From Gymnothorax reevesii (Eukaryota > Chordata > Actinopteri > Anguilliformes > Muraenidae): a stretch of 64,000 bases of DNA. The DNA lies in the NCBI GenBank assembly GCA_029721435.1, contig CM056576.1:114494666-114558665 (forward strand), in the 5' to 3' direction. Below are positions 11,220 through 22,848 of this stretch, piece by piece. The notes beneath the pieces were generated by a model. It was not told the DNA's origin. It did no database searches and was given only the letters and a program-made list of their open reading frames with translations. The position numbers were made by a program, and so were the translations under genes. Each line of letters starts with the position of its first letter. Position 1 is the stretch's first letter.

Positions 11220-11276
11220 TGAATACTGGACTTAAATTGATATTTGGAAAGGGGACCAAACTGCTCGTACAGCCAA
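11220..11276 (+). CDS. TRAJ: TRAJ segment J16 (block A copy 2, position h)
   Basis: TRAJ reading NTGLKLIFGKGTKLLVQP. 12-RSS: nonamer ggtttttgt (11192-11200), 12-base spacer, heptamer gactgtg (11213-11219). Donor gtaagt. Confidence 0.93.
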
Positions 11277-11559
11277 GTAAGTGATTGAGATTTACATTAC
11301 TGCTGTAATGTTTTTTGATTGAGGATTGGAAGAATATGAGCAAAACACAATTTACTTATCTTCATTCCAAGTAAACCTGAATCAATGGCACTGGAGCAAA
11401 AACACTAGTATTTTCAAACAGTAAAGTGATTAATTGAAATATACTGCAGGCTATTAGTTAAAATTTAAAATCAAACTTTCCCCTGTTGGCAAAATACTTT
11501 GTGCTGATCCAAGACTCAGTTGTTTGGTTGGAGTATTTGGCAGCCCATAAAATACTGTG

Positions 11560-11622
11560 TGACTTCGCAGGGGTTTAACAAACTCATATTTGGAGAAGGC
11601 ACCAAATTAACTGTAGAATCAA
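11560..11622 (+). CDS. TRAJ: TRAJ segment J17 (block A copy 2, position i)
   Basis: TRAJ reading TSQGFNKLIFGEGTKLTVES. 12-RSS: nonamer agtatttgg (11532-11540), 12-base spacer, heptamer tactgtg (11553-11559). Donor gtaagt. Confidence 0.93.
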
Positions 11623-11765
11623 GTAAGTACTACTTTTTTCATTTTAACTCAACTGCAGTCTGAAGCATAATTTAATCAGCCCTTTGACTTTGGATTTCCT
11701 CATAACTTAGATTAAAATAACTTTTTATTGGGGGTATGGGGTGTGGGGGTGTGGGGTGGTTCTTG

Positions 11766-12750
11766 CAAATAGAAGAGGAAAAGTGAATGATATTAGCAAA
11801 TGATGCTGATACTAATTTAGGTGGTTTAGAACACAGTTTACAGTCCGCTATAGTGGTTAAAGTTGATTTAGACAGAGGTCAGACGTGGGAAGAAACGTGG
11901 CAGTTGGAATTCAACATAGCCAAATGTAAAGTTCTACATGTCGGAAGTAAAACCATTAGACAGGATTACTTTTTTGGAGGTTTAAAACTGGAATGTGCTC
12001 CACTTGAAAAAAAATCTTGGAGCGATAGTTGACCAAACCCTTACAGGCTCTAGCCCATGTGCTGCAGCAGTTAAAAAGGCCAACGTGATGTTGGAATACA
12101 TATATTGCCAGAAATATTGAGTAAAAATCTAAGGAGGTACTACTTCTCTTGTAAAATACATTTGTCTGACAACATTTAGAGTAATGTGCCCAATTCTGTG
12201 GACCATACTCAAAAAAGATGTGGAGTCTTTAGAAAAGGTTCAAAGAAGAGTCACAAAGCTAATTCCTGAAATATCTCATTATAGCTATGAGAACAGGCAG
12301 CAGAATCTTCATTGCTCCAGTTTTCATTAAAGGAGACTTTAGGCCAATCTGACTGAGGTGTTGAAATATGTTAAGTAATAAACAAAGTTAACTATGCAGG
12401 ATTACTTGGGCCAGGTTCTGTTTGCAAAACTTGGGGTAACAAACGGAAGTTAGCCAATAGTACATTTAGCACTGATGTTATGATTTTTTTTTTTCTTTCT
12501 CACAAAGAGCGTGATCACAATGTGGATAGCCTGCCTGGCTATATTGTAGAGACAGAAATTTGGGAGTTTTCAAGTCCAGGTTTGATTAAATGCTGAATAC
12601 CATCTAATCCTAAAGTATCACAAGTGGTTAGGTACACTTTAATGATAGGAAAATGCCAAGCCAAGTCGGACTGAATGGCCTGTTTTTGCCACTCGTTTTA
12701 TGTTATTTTATGTTATGTAATGTTACGTTACGTTACATTATGGTATGGTC
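11766..12750 (+). repeat. CR1-like LINE 3' fragment, block A copy 2
   Basis: Best preserved of the three block A LINE fragments. The stretch 11787-12032 stays open and begins LANDADTNLGG, where CR1 reverse transcriptases carry their FADDTKL catalytic motif, then reads WQLEFNIAKCKVLHVGSK. The rest is frameshifted, and the tail ends in irregular TTATG/ATGTTACGTT repeats. Confidence 0.8.
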
Positions 12751-12885
12751 AAAAACTTGCTTGTTTCAGGAAGATGTAGACTGGTCTGACTTATTTAAAT
12801 GAGATGGCAAAAATCGGAGCGAACAAAAGATGGGTGATGTAAGTAAACATACAATCAGGTTTTTGTGAAGGTGGCAGGGACTGTG

Positions 12886-12941
12886 GGAGACTGGATATAA
12901 ATTAATATTTGGAAATGGGGCCAAACTACTTGTACAACCAA
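12886..12941 (+). CDS. TRAJ: TRAJ segment J18 (block A copy 3, position a)
   Basis: TRAJ reading ETGYKLIFGNGAKLLVQP. One base shorter at its 5' end than its sisters, which only alters the germline CDR3 start. 12-RSS: nonamer ggtttttgt (12858-12866), 12-base spacer, heptamer gactgtg (12879-12885). Donor gtaagt. Confidence 0.9.
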
Positions 12942-13232
12942 GTAAGTGAGCGTAAGATTGAATATTATTCTATATATTTCAACTTGAGAAGATAAAAAAG
13001 TTCCAATGAAGTATATTCCAGGCATGGAATAGATGCAAAATGGAAACAAACGGAAATGTAGAATGCTTTGTCCTCTCATTAACTATAGATTAGAACTGCT
13101 GATTGACTAAATTTATTTCAACTGAGTCTTGTTCAGGACATCTTTAAAATTCTATCAACAGTAATCAAAAAGACAAAAGACAGACCCTCTCTTCATGACT
13201 GTTGAGTATTTAACAGCTTGTGTCATACTGTG

Positions 13233-13295
13233 TGAATGCACAGGGCATTCAAAAAATCCTTTTTGGGGAAGGAATCAGACTATGCATTGAATCAA
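13233..13295 (+). CDS. TRAJ: TRAJ segment J19 (block A copy 3, position b)
   Basis: TRAJ reading NAQGIQKILFGEGIRLCIES. 12-RSS: nonamer agtatttaa (13205-13213), 12-base spacer, heptamer tactgtg (13226-13232). Donor gtgagt. Confidence 0.9.
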
Positions 13296-13598
13296 GTGAG
13301 TTTTTGATTTTTGTTCAGTATTGCTTGGCATATACAAACTGTTCAAGCTTAATGTATACATTGAATTTTTACTGGGTAAAGTCTGATGCACAATGATTGA
13401 GAAATTTACTTTAACAGCAGTTAACTGTCTATTAAATAATTCATAATGGTAGCCCTTTGCAAGACATGAATATGTTGATTGAGTTTTGACAAGTGGAGGT
13501 TGAGATGGAAAGAAAACTATTTAGAGAAAAATTTTCTCAATTTAGAGAAAACAATGAATGGGAGAAACAGCCTTATTGTTGCATGTTAAACCACTGTG

Positions 13599-13667
13599 TG
13601 TATGCTCAAACTGGAGTATACAAGCTGGTATTTGGCAGTGGTACCAAAGTGCTCATCGCACCTGGTG
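13599..13667 (+). CDS. TRAJ: TRAJ segment J20 (block A copy 3, position c)
   Basis: TRAJ reading YAQTGVYKLVFGSGTKVLI then APG. 12-RSS: nonamer ccttattgt (13571-13579), 12-base spacer, heptamer cactgtg (13592-13598). Donor gtaagt with G overhang. Confidence 0.92.
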
Positions 13668-14385
13668 GTAAGTATGGAATTTTGTTTAACTGGCATTTTT
13701 TGTTTTTTTTTTACAATTAAGAGGATAGCGCCAATTACATAAAAATGCTGCTATCAGCTAGTTAAGGCGAAAAAGAACTTGAGCTTTTGGTCATTAACTT
13801 GAGTTATGAAAAGAGCCTAAATATTTGGACTATTTGAAAGAAGCCTGCATATCAGTCAAGGTTTATCATGCCCTGGGGCCCTCATTTCCCAGTTCAGCAG
13901 GAATTATATTTGACTAAGATGTAAACAAACCTAGATTTGGCAAGGCTAAACAGTATTGGTTGATTGTTAGCTAAAAGCTTGAGGCTTTTGGCATGAACAA
14001 GGGGTTCAGTGCATAAACGTTTTTCCAATTTATTTTTAGGTATTGGAAGCCCATAAAAATGAGAAGCACTGGTTACTGTACAACTGAATGTTAATTGATT
14101 GTGAATGATAAGTAAATCACACCATTAATTACCAACAACTGAATTTCAGTGGCTAAAAAGCTGAATTCATGATTGCATTATAGCAACTGGATCTACATTT
14201 GCTAATGAGGCTGGTTGAAGAATAGAATTTAAATTGTTCAAAAGTTTTGGACCTCACAATTATAGAAATATTTTGTAGTGTCTTATCTAAAGTACTAAAC
14301 TACAATTGCGAGCTTATATTCAGGTCTCGTTTGTTAAGAATCTCAGAAGGCTGGTAAGGTTTTTGCTGGTGATGTGTTCACTGTG

Positions 14386-14448
14386 TGAATACTGGAAGCT
14401 ATGGGAAAATGGTGTTTGGTCATGGGACGCAGGTTACAGTACAAGCAA
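14386..14448 (+). CDS. TRAJ: TRAJ segment J21 (block A copy 3, position d)
   Basis: TRAJ reading NTGSYGKMVFGHGTQVTVQA. 12-RSS: nonamer ggtttttgc (14358-14366), 12-base spacer, heptamer cactgtg (14379-14385). Donor gtaaga. Confidence 0.93.
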
Positions 14449-14801
14449 GTAAGATTTTTATGCATTTTGCATATTAGTATGCATGTTAGTAAAATAATGT
14501 TGCAAAATGGCGCAAAGGTGCAGGTTTATTCTGCATGGGTGATTACATTCACTGAAATGATTTAGCTTGGATTTCTCATTTATATTTACTAGGAAACAAT
14601 TTTGAAGGAAATAGATTATCTAGACTTTTCAGCGTGTTGTATACATGTTATAAGAACCTTACTTAGCATTTTACATGAATTTATGAGGTCATAAGTATTA
14701 CCAATGTGTTCAGTTTGAGATTTGTGTGGCACCTGGTGATTAGTTGGGTAACGTCTCCACAGATCTGTAAGCAGGTTTTCGTAACATAGCCTATGACTGT
14801 G

Positions 14802-14858
14802 TGACTGCGGGAAATAAAATATTATTCGGAAGTGGAACCAAAGTAACTGTAGAACCAA
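14802..14858 (+). CDS. TRAJ: TRAJ segment J22 (block A copy 3, position e)
   Basis: TRAJ reading TAGNKILFGSGTKVTVEP. 12-RSS: nonamer ggttttcgt (14774-14782), 12-base spacer, heptamer gactgtg (14795-14801). Donor gtaagt. Confidence 0.93.
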
Positions 14859-15213
14859 GTAAGTCTTAGCATTTTCACAGTAACTACTGTCCTGTGTATT
14901 CACCTTTGAAAACTTGGTTTTCTTTACAGAGCGATGCGTGACCCTAACGCTAAAGCTGATTTTAAAACTACCTCTAAGCACTCTTTATTTTTACTTCATA
15001 TTATAACGTGAGATGTGAATAATTTTAGCTATTTGCCATTTTGTCCCCTGTATTTGAATGTTTATCGCCATCAAGCATTTATGTACAAGAAGAATAGTAT
15101 ATCTTTTGAAAGTATGAATCTTTTCATTGTAAACTAATTAATGGCTAACTTTCACCCATGGACAGATAAACAAATATGCAAATTGTATTCTTGTGATGAT
15201 AGTTATGGCTGAG

Positions 15214-15269
15214 ATGAAGATGGATTTTAATTTCTTGTTGAAAGGGAACCCAGATTATTCTGACACCAA
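15214..15269 (+). pseudogene. TRAJ: vestigial TRAJ (block A copy 3, position f)
   Basis: Third copy of the position f relic: nonamer-like tattcttgt (15186-15194), 12-base spacer, dead heptamer ggctgag, no FGxG, donor mutated to gttaca. Confidence 0.5.
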
Positions 15270-15553
15270 GTTACAATCTGATAGAAATCATGTCCAGGAT
15301 TTTTCTTTGGGCTTATGAAGGGAAAGAAAGACACGAGGGTGATTTTCTTTCCTAGATCCTAAAACAGGGGGAAAAAAAGTAGTTCCGGAGATGCATTTCC
15401 TTCAGAATTTTTGAGAAGTATAGCAAGTTTTCGAAGTATCATTGAAAATGCAATTTCACTGATAGAAAAGACCAATCTTCCCAGCAAACCAACTTTTGTG
15501 GGTTCCAAATTCACATGCTTAGTCTTTGGAAATTTAGCAACCTTTATGCTTAG

Positions 15554-15602
15554 TGAATAGTAGTTATTTGTATAAGGTGCCAGATAACTGTTTAACTACG
15601 CA
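15554..15602 (+). pseudogene. TRAJ: TRAJ relic (block A copy 3, position g)
   Basis: Third copy of the position g pseudogene, with an internal deletion, stops, heptamer tgcttag and no donor. Confidence 0.5.
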
Positions 15603-15917
15603 AATCCTTCATTTTGTTTGGTATTGTGTAGCATACAAATATCTACTGTAAATTCAACTTGGTCCAGTCGTCAGTTTTTTTCATAGGAATGAAAAGAGAA
15701 CATTTACTCCCAAGTAAAATTAAGATTATTAATGGAAGGGCTGTCCAAAAAAAGAGTAAAAGTAAAAAATGCCGATTCAAGAGAAACTGTTCAGCAGAAG
15801 CTGGGTGGACTGGTCTGACTATTGTACGAGTTCAGATGGAAAGAGTTTGAGGGGACAGAAGTTGAGAGATGTAGGTAAATATCTGAATTGGTTTTTGTGA
15901 TGATTGCTCATACTGTG

Positions 15918-15974
15918 TGAATGTTGGATATAAATTAATATTTGGAAAGGGGACCAAACTACTCGTACAGCCAA
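15918..15974 (+). CDS. TRAJ: TRAJ segment J23 (block A copy 3, position h)
   Basis: TRAJ reading NVGYKLIFGKGTKLLVQP. 12-RSS: nonamer ggtttttgt (15890-15898), 12-base spacer, heptamer tactgtg (15911-15917). Donor gtaagt. Confidence 0.93.
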
Positions 15975-16268
15975 GTAAGTGATTGAGGTTTACATTACTG
16001 CTGAAATGTATGTTTTGATAAGGGATTGGAAGAATATGAGAAAAACAGAATTTTCTTATCATTATTCAAACCATTTCGGCAAACCTGAATCAAATACATT
16101 GGAGCAAAAACACTATAATTTTTTAAACCGTAAAGTGACTGATCAAAATATACTGTAGCCTATTATGCTAAATTTAAAATGAAACTCTCCCCTGTCAGCA
16201 AAATAGTTAATGCTGATCCCAGACTCAGTTGTTTGGTTGGAGTATTTGGCAGCCCATATAATACTGTG

Positions 16269-16331
16269 TGAGTACGCAGGGGCTTAACAAACTCATATTT
16301 GGTAAAGGCACAAGACTAACTGTAGAATCAA
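16269..16331 (+). CDS. TRAJ: TRAJ segment J24 (block A copy 3, position i)
   Basis: TRAJ reading STQGLNKLIFGKGTRLTVES. 12-RSS: nonamer agtatttgg (16241-16249), 12-base spacer, heptamer tactgtg (16262-16268). Donor gtaagt. Confidence 0.93.
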
Positions 16332-16424
16332 GTAAGTACCTTATTTTATTCTTTATTACTTAGTTTACTGCCGTCTGATTCAATTTTAGTTAGACCTTTT
16401 AAGTGGGCATTTAATGCCCATTTA

Positions 16425-17335
16425 ATGCATGGGAGTGAATGATACTGATACTAATTTAGGAGGTTTGGATAGCAGTTTAGAGTTTGCTAAACTGATTCAA
16501 GTTGATTTAGATAGAATTCAGAAGTGGGCAGGAACATGACGGGTGAAATTCAACATAGCTAATTGTGAAAAGTTCTATATGTCGGAAATAAAACCAGTAT
16601 AAATGATTATTGTTTAGGAGGTTTGGAACTGGAATGTGCTCCACTTGGGAAAAAAAAATCTGGGAGCCATGGTTGACCAAACACTTACAGGTTCTAGCCA
16701 CTGTGCTACAAAAAAGGCCATATAATGTTGGAATACGTTGCCAGAAATATTGAGTATGCTGTAAATTCAAGGACGTCATACTTCTCTCATACAGTACTTT
16801 TGTCAGACCACATTTAAAGTAATGCGTGCAATTCTGGAGATCATACACTAAAAAGACATAGAGGCTTTAGTTTCAAAGAAGAGTCACAAAGCTAATTTCT
16901 GAAATAAAAGATAAATGTCTTGATGAGAGATTGAAGAATCTTCATTTCTTCAGTCTTAATAAATTGGAACTTTAGGCCAATCAGATTGAGGTGTTTAAAT
17001 AAAGAATCAGAACTTGGGGTCACAAATGGAAGTTAGCCAATAGTAAATTTAGCACTGATATAATGAAATATTTTTTTCACATAGAGTATGGTCAGAGTGT
17101 GGAATACCTTGCCTTGCCATAACACAGAGGCGGGAAATTTCGGAGTTTTCAAGTCCAGGCTTGATATAATGCTGAATATTTGGTCCAAAAGTATCGGGCA
17201 TGTTAGGTAAACTTTAGTGACAGGAAAATGGCGAGCCTTGTCGGGCTGAATAACCTGGTCTTACCACTCCTTTTATGTTTTGTTATGTTACATCACGTTA
17301 CGCTATGCTATGGAATGCTAAGTTATGTAATGGTC
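16425..17335 (+). repeat. CR1-like LINE 3' fragment, block A copy 3
   Basis: Third copy of the CR1-like fragment, with the same 5' truncation point and tail as those near 7.1 and 11.8 kb but more internal deletions. It ends in TTATG/TTACG-type simple repeats around 17270-17330. Confidence 0.75.
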
Positions 17336-17472
17336 AAAAAGTTACATGTTACAGGAGGATGTATGGACTGGTCTGACATATTTAAATAAGATGGAAAGAA
17401 TGGGAGAGAACAAAAGATGGATGATGCAAGTAAACATGCAATTAGGTTTTTGTGATGGTGGCAGGGACTGTG

Positions 17473-17529
17473 TGACTGATGGAGTTAAACTAGTATTTGG
17501 AAAGGGGAACAAACTCCTAGTACAACCAA
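17473..17529 (+). CDS. TRAJ: TRAJ segment J25 (partial fourth block A, position a)
   Basis: TRAJ reading TDGVKLVFGKGNKLLVQP; Asn replaces the usual Thr after FGKG. 12-RSS: nonamer ggtttttgt (17445-17453), 12-base spacer, heptamer gactgtg (17466-17472). Donor gtaagt. Like position a segments it lies just downstream of a LINE copy. Confidence 0.9.
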
Positions 17530-17827
17530 GTAAGTGACCAAAATTTTGTTAAATATATGTAAATGTTTTGCTTTTGAGATCTGAAACAAAAAAAACGAAC
17601 ACAAAAAACTCTATAATATTTTTCCTGGCCTTCCTGGCCTTACCACGATAAAACCTCCAAAACCTAAAAATAACGGTATACTAATAGAATTTATTTTGTG
17701 CTAAAGTTATTAGCTAGATAGATTTTACACAATTTAAACGCAAGCCCCCTCCAATGGAAACAATGGTGCTGGTCCCAGATCTATGTCTGTGGTCGTTGGA
17801 GTTTTTGACAGCTATTGTCACACTGTG

Positions 17828-17881
17828 TGAATGTGGACAAGCTTGTTTTTGGAGATGGCACCAGACTAACTGTTGAATCGA
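17828..17881 (+). CDS. TRAJ: TRAJ segment J26
   Basis: Short TRAJ reading NVDKLVFGDGTRLTVES. 12-RSS: nonamer agtttttga (17800-17808), 12-base spacer, canonical heptamer cactgtg (17821-17827). Donor gtaagt. Confidence 0.92.
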
Positions 17882-18199
17882 GTAAGTAAATTATTTTGTC
17901 CAGTACTGTGAAACTTACCATGTTAATTTTCCTTCCAATCTGATGCAAATCTGTTTAAAAAAAAAGAAATAATAATGCTAACCTTTCCTTATGATTGCTA
18001 TTCAAATCATTCAAAATATTTGGCAAAAGGTTGAGAATAAATATAAGTTGGCCTAATTTCAATGTGACATGAATTGATTAGTGGAAGATTAATGTATTGG
18101 TGTGACTTTTGGAGGAGTATAGATTGAAAGAATGACACAGAACGGATGTTGGTAGCCTATATAGGCAAGTAGGTTTTTGTAATGATGGCTGTAACTTAG

Positions 18200-18256
18200 T
18201 GCATTTTCGAGTAAAATTAATATTTGGAAATGGGACTAAACTTCTTGCTCAACAAT
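18200..18256 (+). pseudogene. TRAJ: TRAJ pseudogene, donor and heptamer lost
   Basis: The J region is open, HFRVKLIFGNGTKLLAQQ, and nonamer ggtttttgt (18172-18180) with a 12-base spacer is perfect. The heptamer is aacttag and the splice donor has become gcaaca, so it should neither cut well nor splice. Confidence 0.75.
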
Positions 18257-18447
18257 GCAACAAAAATTAAGAGTAAAAACTGTAATATATGCTCCGCTTG
18301 CAGATTGGGAAAGAAAATATGAAAAAGCACAAGCATAACTTTATTCAATGTATTTTATGCAATTTAAAATCAAACTCTCACATCTAGACAAAATATTTGT
18401 TATTATTTCCAGATCCACGTGAATCTGGCTTCCCTTATCACACTGCA

Positions 18448-18485
18448 TGAAGACAAAATCCTTCAGATGGCTCACTATGAATCAA
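18448..18485 (+). pseudogene. TRAJ: TRAJ relic with core deleted
   Basis: Heptamer-like cactgca (18441-18447) and a 3' end ACTATGAATCAA then gcaagt look like a J whose FGxG core was deleted. Confidence 0.45.
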
Positions 18486-19206
18486 GCAAGTCCTTTGTGT
18501 CTGGGATTACCTTACATAAAACTCTTTGCACATTTGATTTTCACTAGTCAGATCCATGTAGTTAAAATGGTCACCTGAAATTGATACTGTATGTCATCAT
18601 AACCAAGATGTAAACGAGGTAGCAGTGAATGCCAAGTGTTGATTGCTATGCCTCTGCCTGCAATAGCTTCATTTGCAAAGGAAGTTGGCTTTCCGTCCTT
18701 GCAAACAGCTGACCTCATGTAACCTTGACCTTTGACCCGATGACCTCCAAAACCTAAGTAGTTCAGTTTTTCTATGTGAGGAGTTATCATGTCTGCTTCG
18801 GTCAAAATCCATCCACTCCTTTAGTGGCTATTGCAATTACAAGAGATGAGGGACGGAGGAATAGTGTGAAGGATGGTCTGACGATTGAGACACAGTATGC
18901 CCCACACCCACTGTCAGGGGCAGAGGCATAATAACTAAAGGTCTGGGAAAGTAACTGAGATTAAAATAAAATGTTGTCCTTTCAATTTTTGATTGAAAAT
19001 GAACAATGTACTTTGGTCTTCCATCATCTATCAAAATCATGGTGCATGAGAAGACAAACCGTAAAAAGACTGAATCAATTATGCAACTGCAACCCTGTTA
19101 GAATACAAAGATATTGTGAAAGATATTTAAAAAAAGAAAAAAAACCAATGAATTGTATTTTCAAACCCTTTAAACAACTGTCAAGCCCAGCACGTTTGGA
19201 GTCTGG
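18486..19206. other. spacer before J27
   Basis: AT-rich spacer. Open frames here are short, and I recognise no gene, RSS or repeat. Confidence 0.4.
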
Positions 19207-19234
19207 AGTATTTGACAGAACTTATTACACTGTG

Positions 19235-19294
19235 TGAATGTGCTTGGAGATAAAATAATTTTTGGGGAAGGCACCAGACTAACCATCGAATCAA
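19235..19294 (+). CDS. TRAJ: TRAJ segment J27
   Basis: TRAJ reading NVLGDKIIFGEGTRLTIES. 12-RSS: nonamer agtatttga (19207-19215), 12-base spacer, heptamer cactgtg (19228-19234). Donor gtaagt. Confidence 0.93.
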
Positions 19295-19539
19295 GTAAGT
19301 TCTGAATTATGCGTACCACCTTGCTTAACTTATAGTTGGGAAATCTGACTTATTTCAGTATATTTCCAGTGATCTGAGTGTTTCATAACAATAATTGATA
19401 ACTCACTTACGCTGCTTGGATGGGGACATTTCTGGGAGAGATGTTACAATTGGACTATATTAGAATACTTTTGATGAAACAAATGTGGAAAATAAGAACT
19501 AACTTGGATATTACTGTATCATAATGGAACACTCTAGTT

Positions 19540-19837
19540 CAGGGGTGGGCAATCATGGTCCTGGAGGGCCGGTGTGTATGCAGGTTTTCATTCCTATCAA
19601 TTACCCTGACTAATTGAGTTAATTGATTGCATGCACAAATATAGATTTTCGCAATGATTCGATCAAAGGAAAATGTTTTATGAAGGGAGACAAGACTAGT
19701 TTCATGATAATTTAAAGAAATGCGCGTGAAACGTCAGATTTCATAAATGGTTTGACTAATTGAGACAATCAACTAATTAAAGACCAGACGTTGGTGTGAA
19801 AACCAGGGACAGATACGGCCCTCGCTGCCCACCTCTG
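19540..19837. mobile_element. hAT-type MITE with 8-bp target duplication
   Basis: A 298-bp non-autonomous element with terminal repeats CAGGGGTGGGCA on the left and TGCCCACCTCTG on the right, flanked by an exact 8-bp duplication ctctagtt (19532-19539 and 19838-19845). CAG-type ends and 8-bp duplications are the hAT signature. No transposase is encoded. Confidence 0.88.
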
Positions 19838-19845
19838 CTCTAGTT

Positions 19846-20485
19846 ACTACTACCTTAGTAATTATGTTGTAGAACCACCTTACCATTTGAATTAAGTTTG
19901 GAAATTTGTGGTTCTTTTCGATGATGGTGATTTTGAAAAAATAAACTTCAGTCTAAGTTTCAGCATGAAAAAGAACAGCAGTGTTCTGTAAGGACACTGA
20001 TTGATGAATAATTAATGCAAAATATCAATTGAGATTGATCAAGGGGTGGTCATATGCCATTTTCCTTATTAGATGTGGAAAAAGTAAGTTTGGTAATCAA
20101 AATAATTCAATATGACTGTAGTGGTTGCTCTGTTACTGATACAAGGTGCTGTAATGTACATCAGGAGAATGTAATGTTTAATCACATTTCTGCTATCCAT
20201 TTTTATGTATTTCAAAGCATCAGAAAAAAAAAGAACACAAGTAACTTAATTGATTAATTGGTTAAGAATAACTAATTGGGATCTCAAGCATGAATAACTG
20301 CAAACTAAAAAAAAACTTGCATCATTTGCATAATATTGACTGTATTTTCTGATATTAATAATATATTTTGAATTAACATTTGACAAACTTTCAGCAAATT
20401 AAGTTAGTACAGTAATATTCTGTGCAGTCCAATTAAGTTGGAAAATGTTAGCTTGTTGTTAGTTAGCACGTCAAGAGTCTAGCAC
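19846..20485. other. spacer before J28
   Basis: AT-rich spacer with nothing recognised. Confidence 0.4.
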
Positions 20486-20513
20486 AGTTTTTGCAGTTGA
20501 GCTGCTTGCTGTG

Positions 20514-20576
20514 TGACTTCTGGAAACTTTGGAAAGCTACTGTTTGGCCAGGGGACCCGTATTACTATTCAATCAA
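20514..20576 (+). CDS. TRAJ: TRAJ segment J28
   Basis: TRAJ reading TSGNFGKLLFGQGTRITIQS. 12-RSS: nonamer agtttttgc (20486-20494), 12-base spacer, heptamer tgctgtg (20507-20513). Donor gtaaga. Broken relatives at 23875 and 27317. Confidence 0.92.
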
Positions 20577-21173
20577 GTAAGATTTTTACATTGCCTGCAG
20601 TTCCACATGTATGATCATTCAATAATGGTATAGTGAAGTCTTATTATAAATACATTCTTCATGGATATTTATACAGCTTAATATTGGCAATTTGCACTTC
20701 CAGAGGGGGAAAAACGATTTCTGTAACTGTGAACTGCATGAACATAATTGTTTCCAAAGTGTGATCTTTTGATTAATTTGTATATCGAAATTTCATGTCT
20801 CAGTTTTCCCAGGGTATTTCTGCATTGAAATTCATACGTGTAAATGTAATATGCTAATTAGAATTATGCACAGCTAAATCTCATGCAGAAATTTAACTTG
20901 GTTTGACAGACAGATATATCCCAGCGTGTGTTACAGGTTTATACGTTTTGAAATCAAAGTTGTTCCTTGAAAATCAGATTTGAAGCAGTTCAAATGGACA
21001 AACGAGTATTTAAAACATAATGGCTTAGTAATGTTCATGACTGGCTGAATAATTTGCCATATTAAAGAAAAATAGATGATTCATTCTGTTAAAACATTTT
21101 CATGCTTGCTGGTGATACAGAAGATACTTAATGGCTGCCTTAAAGAGTATTTGACTGTCCTTGTTATACTGTG

Positions 21174-21236
21174 TGACTGGATCTGGTGTATACAAAACCA
21201 TTTTTGGTGAAGGCACCAGATTAACCGTTGAATCAA
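21174..21236 (+). CDS. TRAJ: TRAJ segment J29 (block B copy 1)
   Basis: TRAJ reading TGSGVYKTIFGEGTRLTVES. 12-RSS: nonamer agtatttga (21146-21154), 12-base spacer, heptamer tactgtg (21167-21173). Donor gtaagt. Near-identical sister at 24666. Confidence 0.93.
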
Positions 21237-21899
21237 GTAAGTTTTGGCATTCGGTATTCATTATGCATTCTCAACTGTCAATGGTCTGTATTTGTGAAGT
21301 TCTCATTATTTTAATTTATAATATGCAGTGTTGCCAATCAATGCTGACTTTGCCAATCTTGTCATAGGCTACTTGCGTATTGGCCTTCACAGTGCACTAC
21401 CTCTCAAAATGTATGTTAAGACTAAAATCCAAATTTTGTAGCCTTTAGAAACACGTGTGTAAAACTGTAGTCATTTCAGCTCCATAGCTGTCATATTTAT
21501 ATTAACAGGCAGAATAACTGGATGGGTGGATGCTTGCTAGTTAGTAAGTGAATTAATGTTTTTTTACCACAATAAAAAAATGTCCAATAATATAGCATTG
21601 TGAGGGGGAAAAATTCAACTAGACAGAACTAAGTTATTTCCACTGGCTGTTTTTGAGGCAAATGTATACTTTCAGACTGCACTGGTCCTTATCGAGGTCT
21701 CAGTCTTTTATTTTATGCAGCATTGCTGGACAAATATTTATGTTCAATTTGTGTCTGCTTACTGGTTACTGGGTATGGGACGATGTACAGACTGGTCTCA
21801 CAATGGGAAGAGTTCTAATTGAAAGAACGGCAGAAAACAGAAGATAGAAGGTGATGGTTAATATACTAATAGGTTTTTGTGATGATGGCTGTGACTGTG

Positions 21900-21956
21900 T
21901 GAATGCTGGGGTTAACTTCATACTTGGAAAGGGGACCAAACTACTTGTACAGCCAA
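21900..21956 (+). CDS. TRAJ: TRAJ segment J30 with LGKG motif (block B copy 1)
   Basis: J reading NAGVNFILGKGTKLLVQP: the J-motif Phe is Leu. Everything else is intact: nonamer ggtttttgt (21872-21880), 12-base spacer, heptamer gactgtg (21893-21899), donor gtaagt. The sister at 25391 has the same change. It may be usable, or an open but poorly folding J. Confidence 0.82.
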
Positions 21957-22820
21957 GTAAGTAACTTTCATTCAGATTGGATGCCGGACTGTATGTTTTG
22001 CTTTGGGACTTGAATGGAAAATACGAAAAAAAAAAAAAGTAAAAAAGAGTATTTGTCTTCCCTTTAGTCTAACCATTTGAATACCTGCATGAATTGTGTG
22101 GGTGCAGTTAACACCTGTTTTGACTGTTATAACTTAACTGAATGGGTGTTGTCATTATCAGCATCGGGGCTACGGGATAGCAGGGCTCTAGCCTACCTAC
22201 TAGAACATCACTTAATATTTTGGAATCTCTTAATTTTACTTAGTTATTATACCCTGCCACGGAGAGAAAATAGTTATGAACGTTGTCCTCCCGTGTGTCC
22301 ATCTGTCCGTGTAACCATCCTTCACAATTTATTTCCAAGCCAGAATATCTAATCCATTTTACGTTTTTTCCACAAAAATTAATATAAAGATAAATCTTAT
22401 GATGCAGATGAGCCATTTCATGCCTCCATCTATCCCTCCATTGCATTTCATTTCCTGGCGAGAATGCTAAAACCATAGCTGGGGATCTGAGTATTTCATG
22501 CTTGCTATTATTGCGATACCTTGCATCACAAAATCATTCTCATTGGAAGCTGCTCACTTTCAATGGTCTTACCTGAAACTTGTGGCATAAAACAGAACTT
22601 CTGTTCCATTCTAATCAAAGCTATCAACTGAAGATAAAGATCCACTCCATCTAGTTGGAAGACCATCTAGGTCATATCTATGCTGCTGATAACAGATCAT
22701 AATGCCCATGATAAAATTCAAAGTGGCTCATGCCAACAGAATTTAGGATGCAAAAATCATTGTCTAGATAGATATTTTAGGCCATGTTATTCATCCCAGA
22801 TCAATGTTCTTGATCTGTGG
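21957..22820. repeat. block B spacer, copy 1
   Basis: Spacer duplicated almost unchanged at about 25.45-26.35 kb as part of block B. It includes a GC-richer stretch (about 22160-22480) that may be an unidentified older repeat; no coding potential was recognised. Confidence 0.55.
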
Positions 22821-22848
22821 AGTATTTGGTGTCACTTGTCTCACAGTG

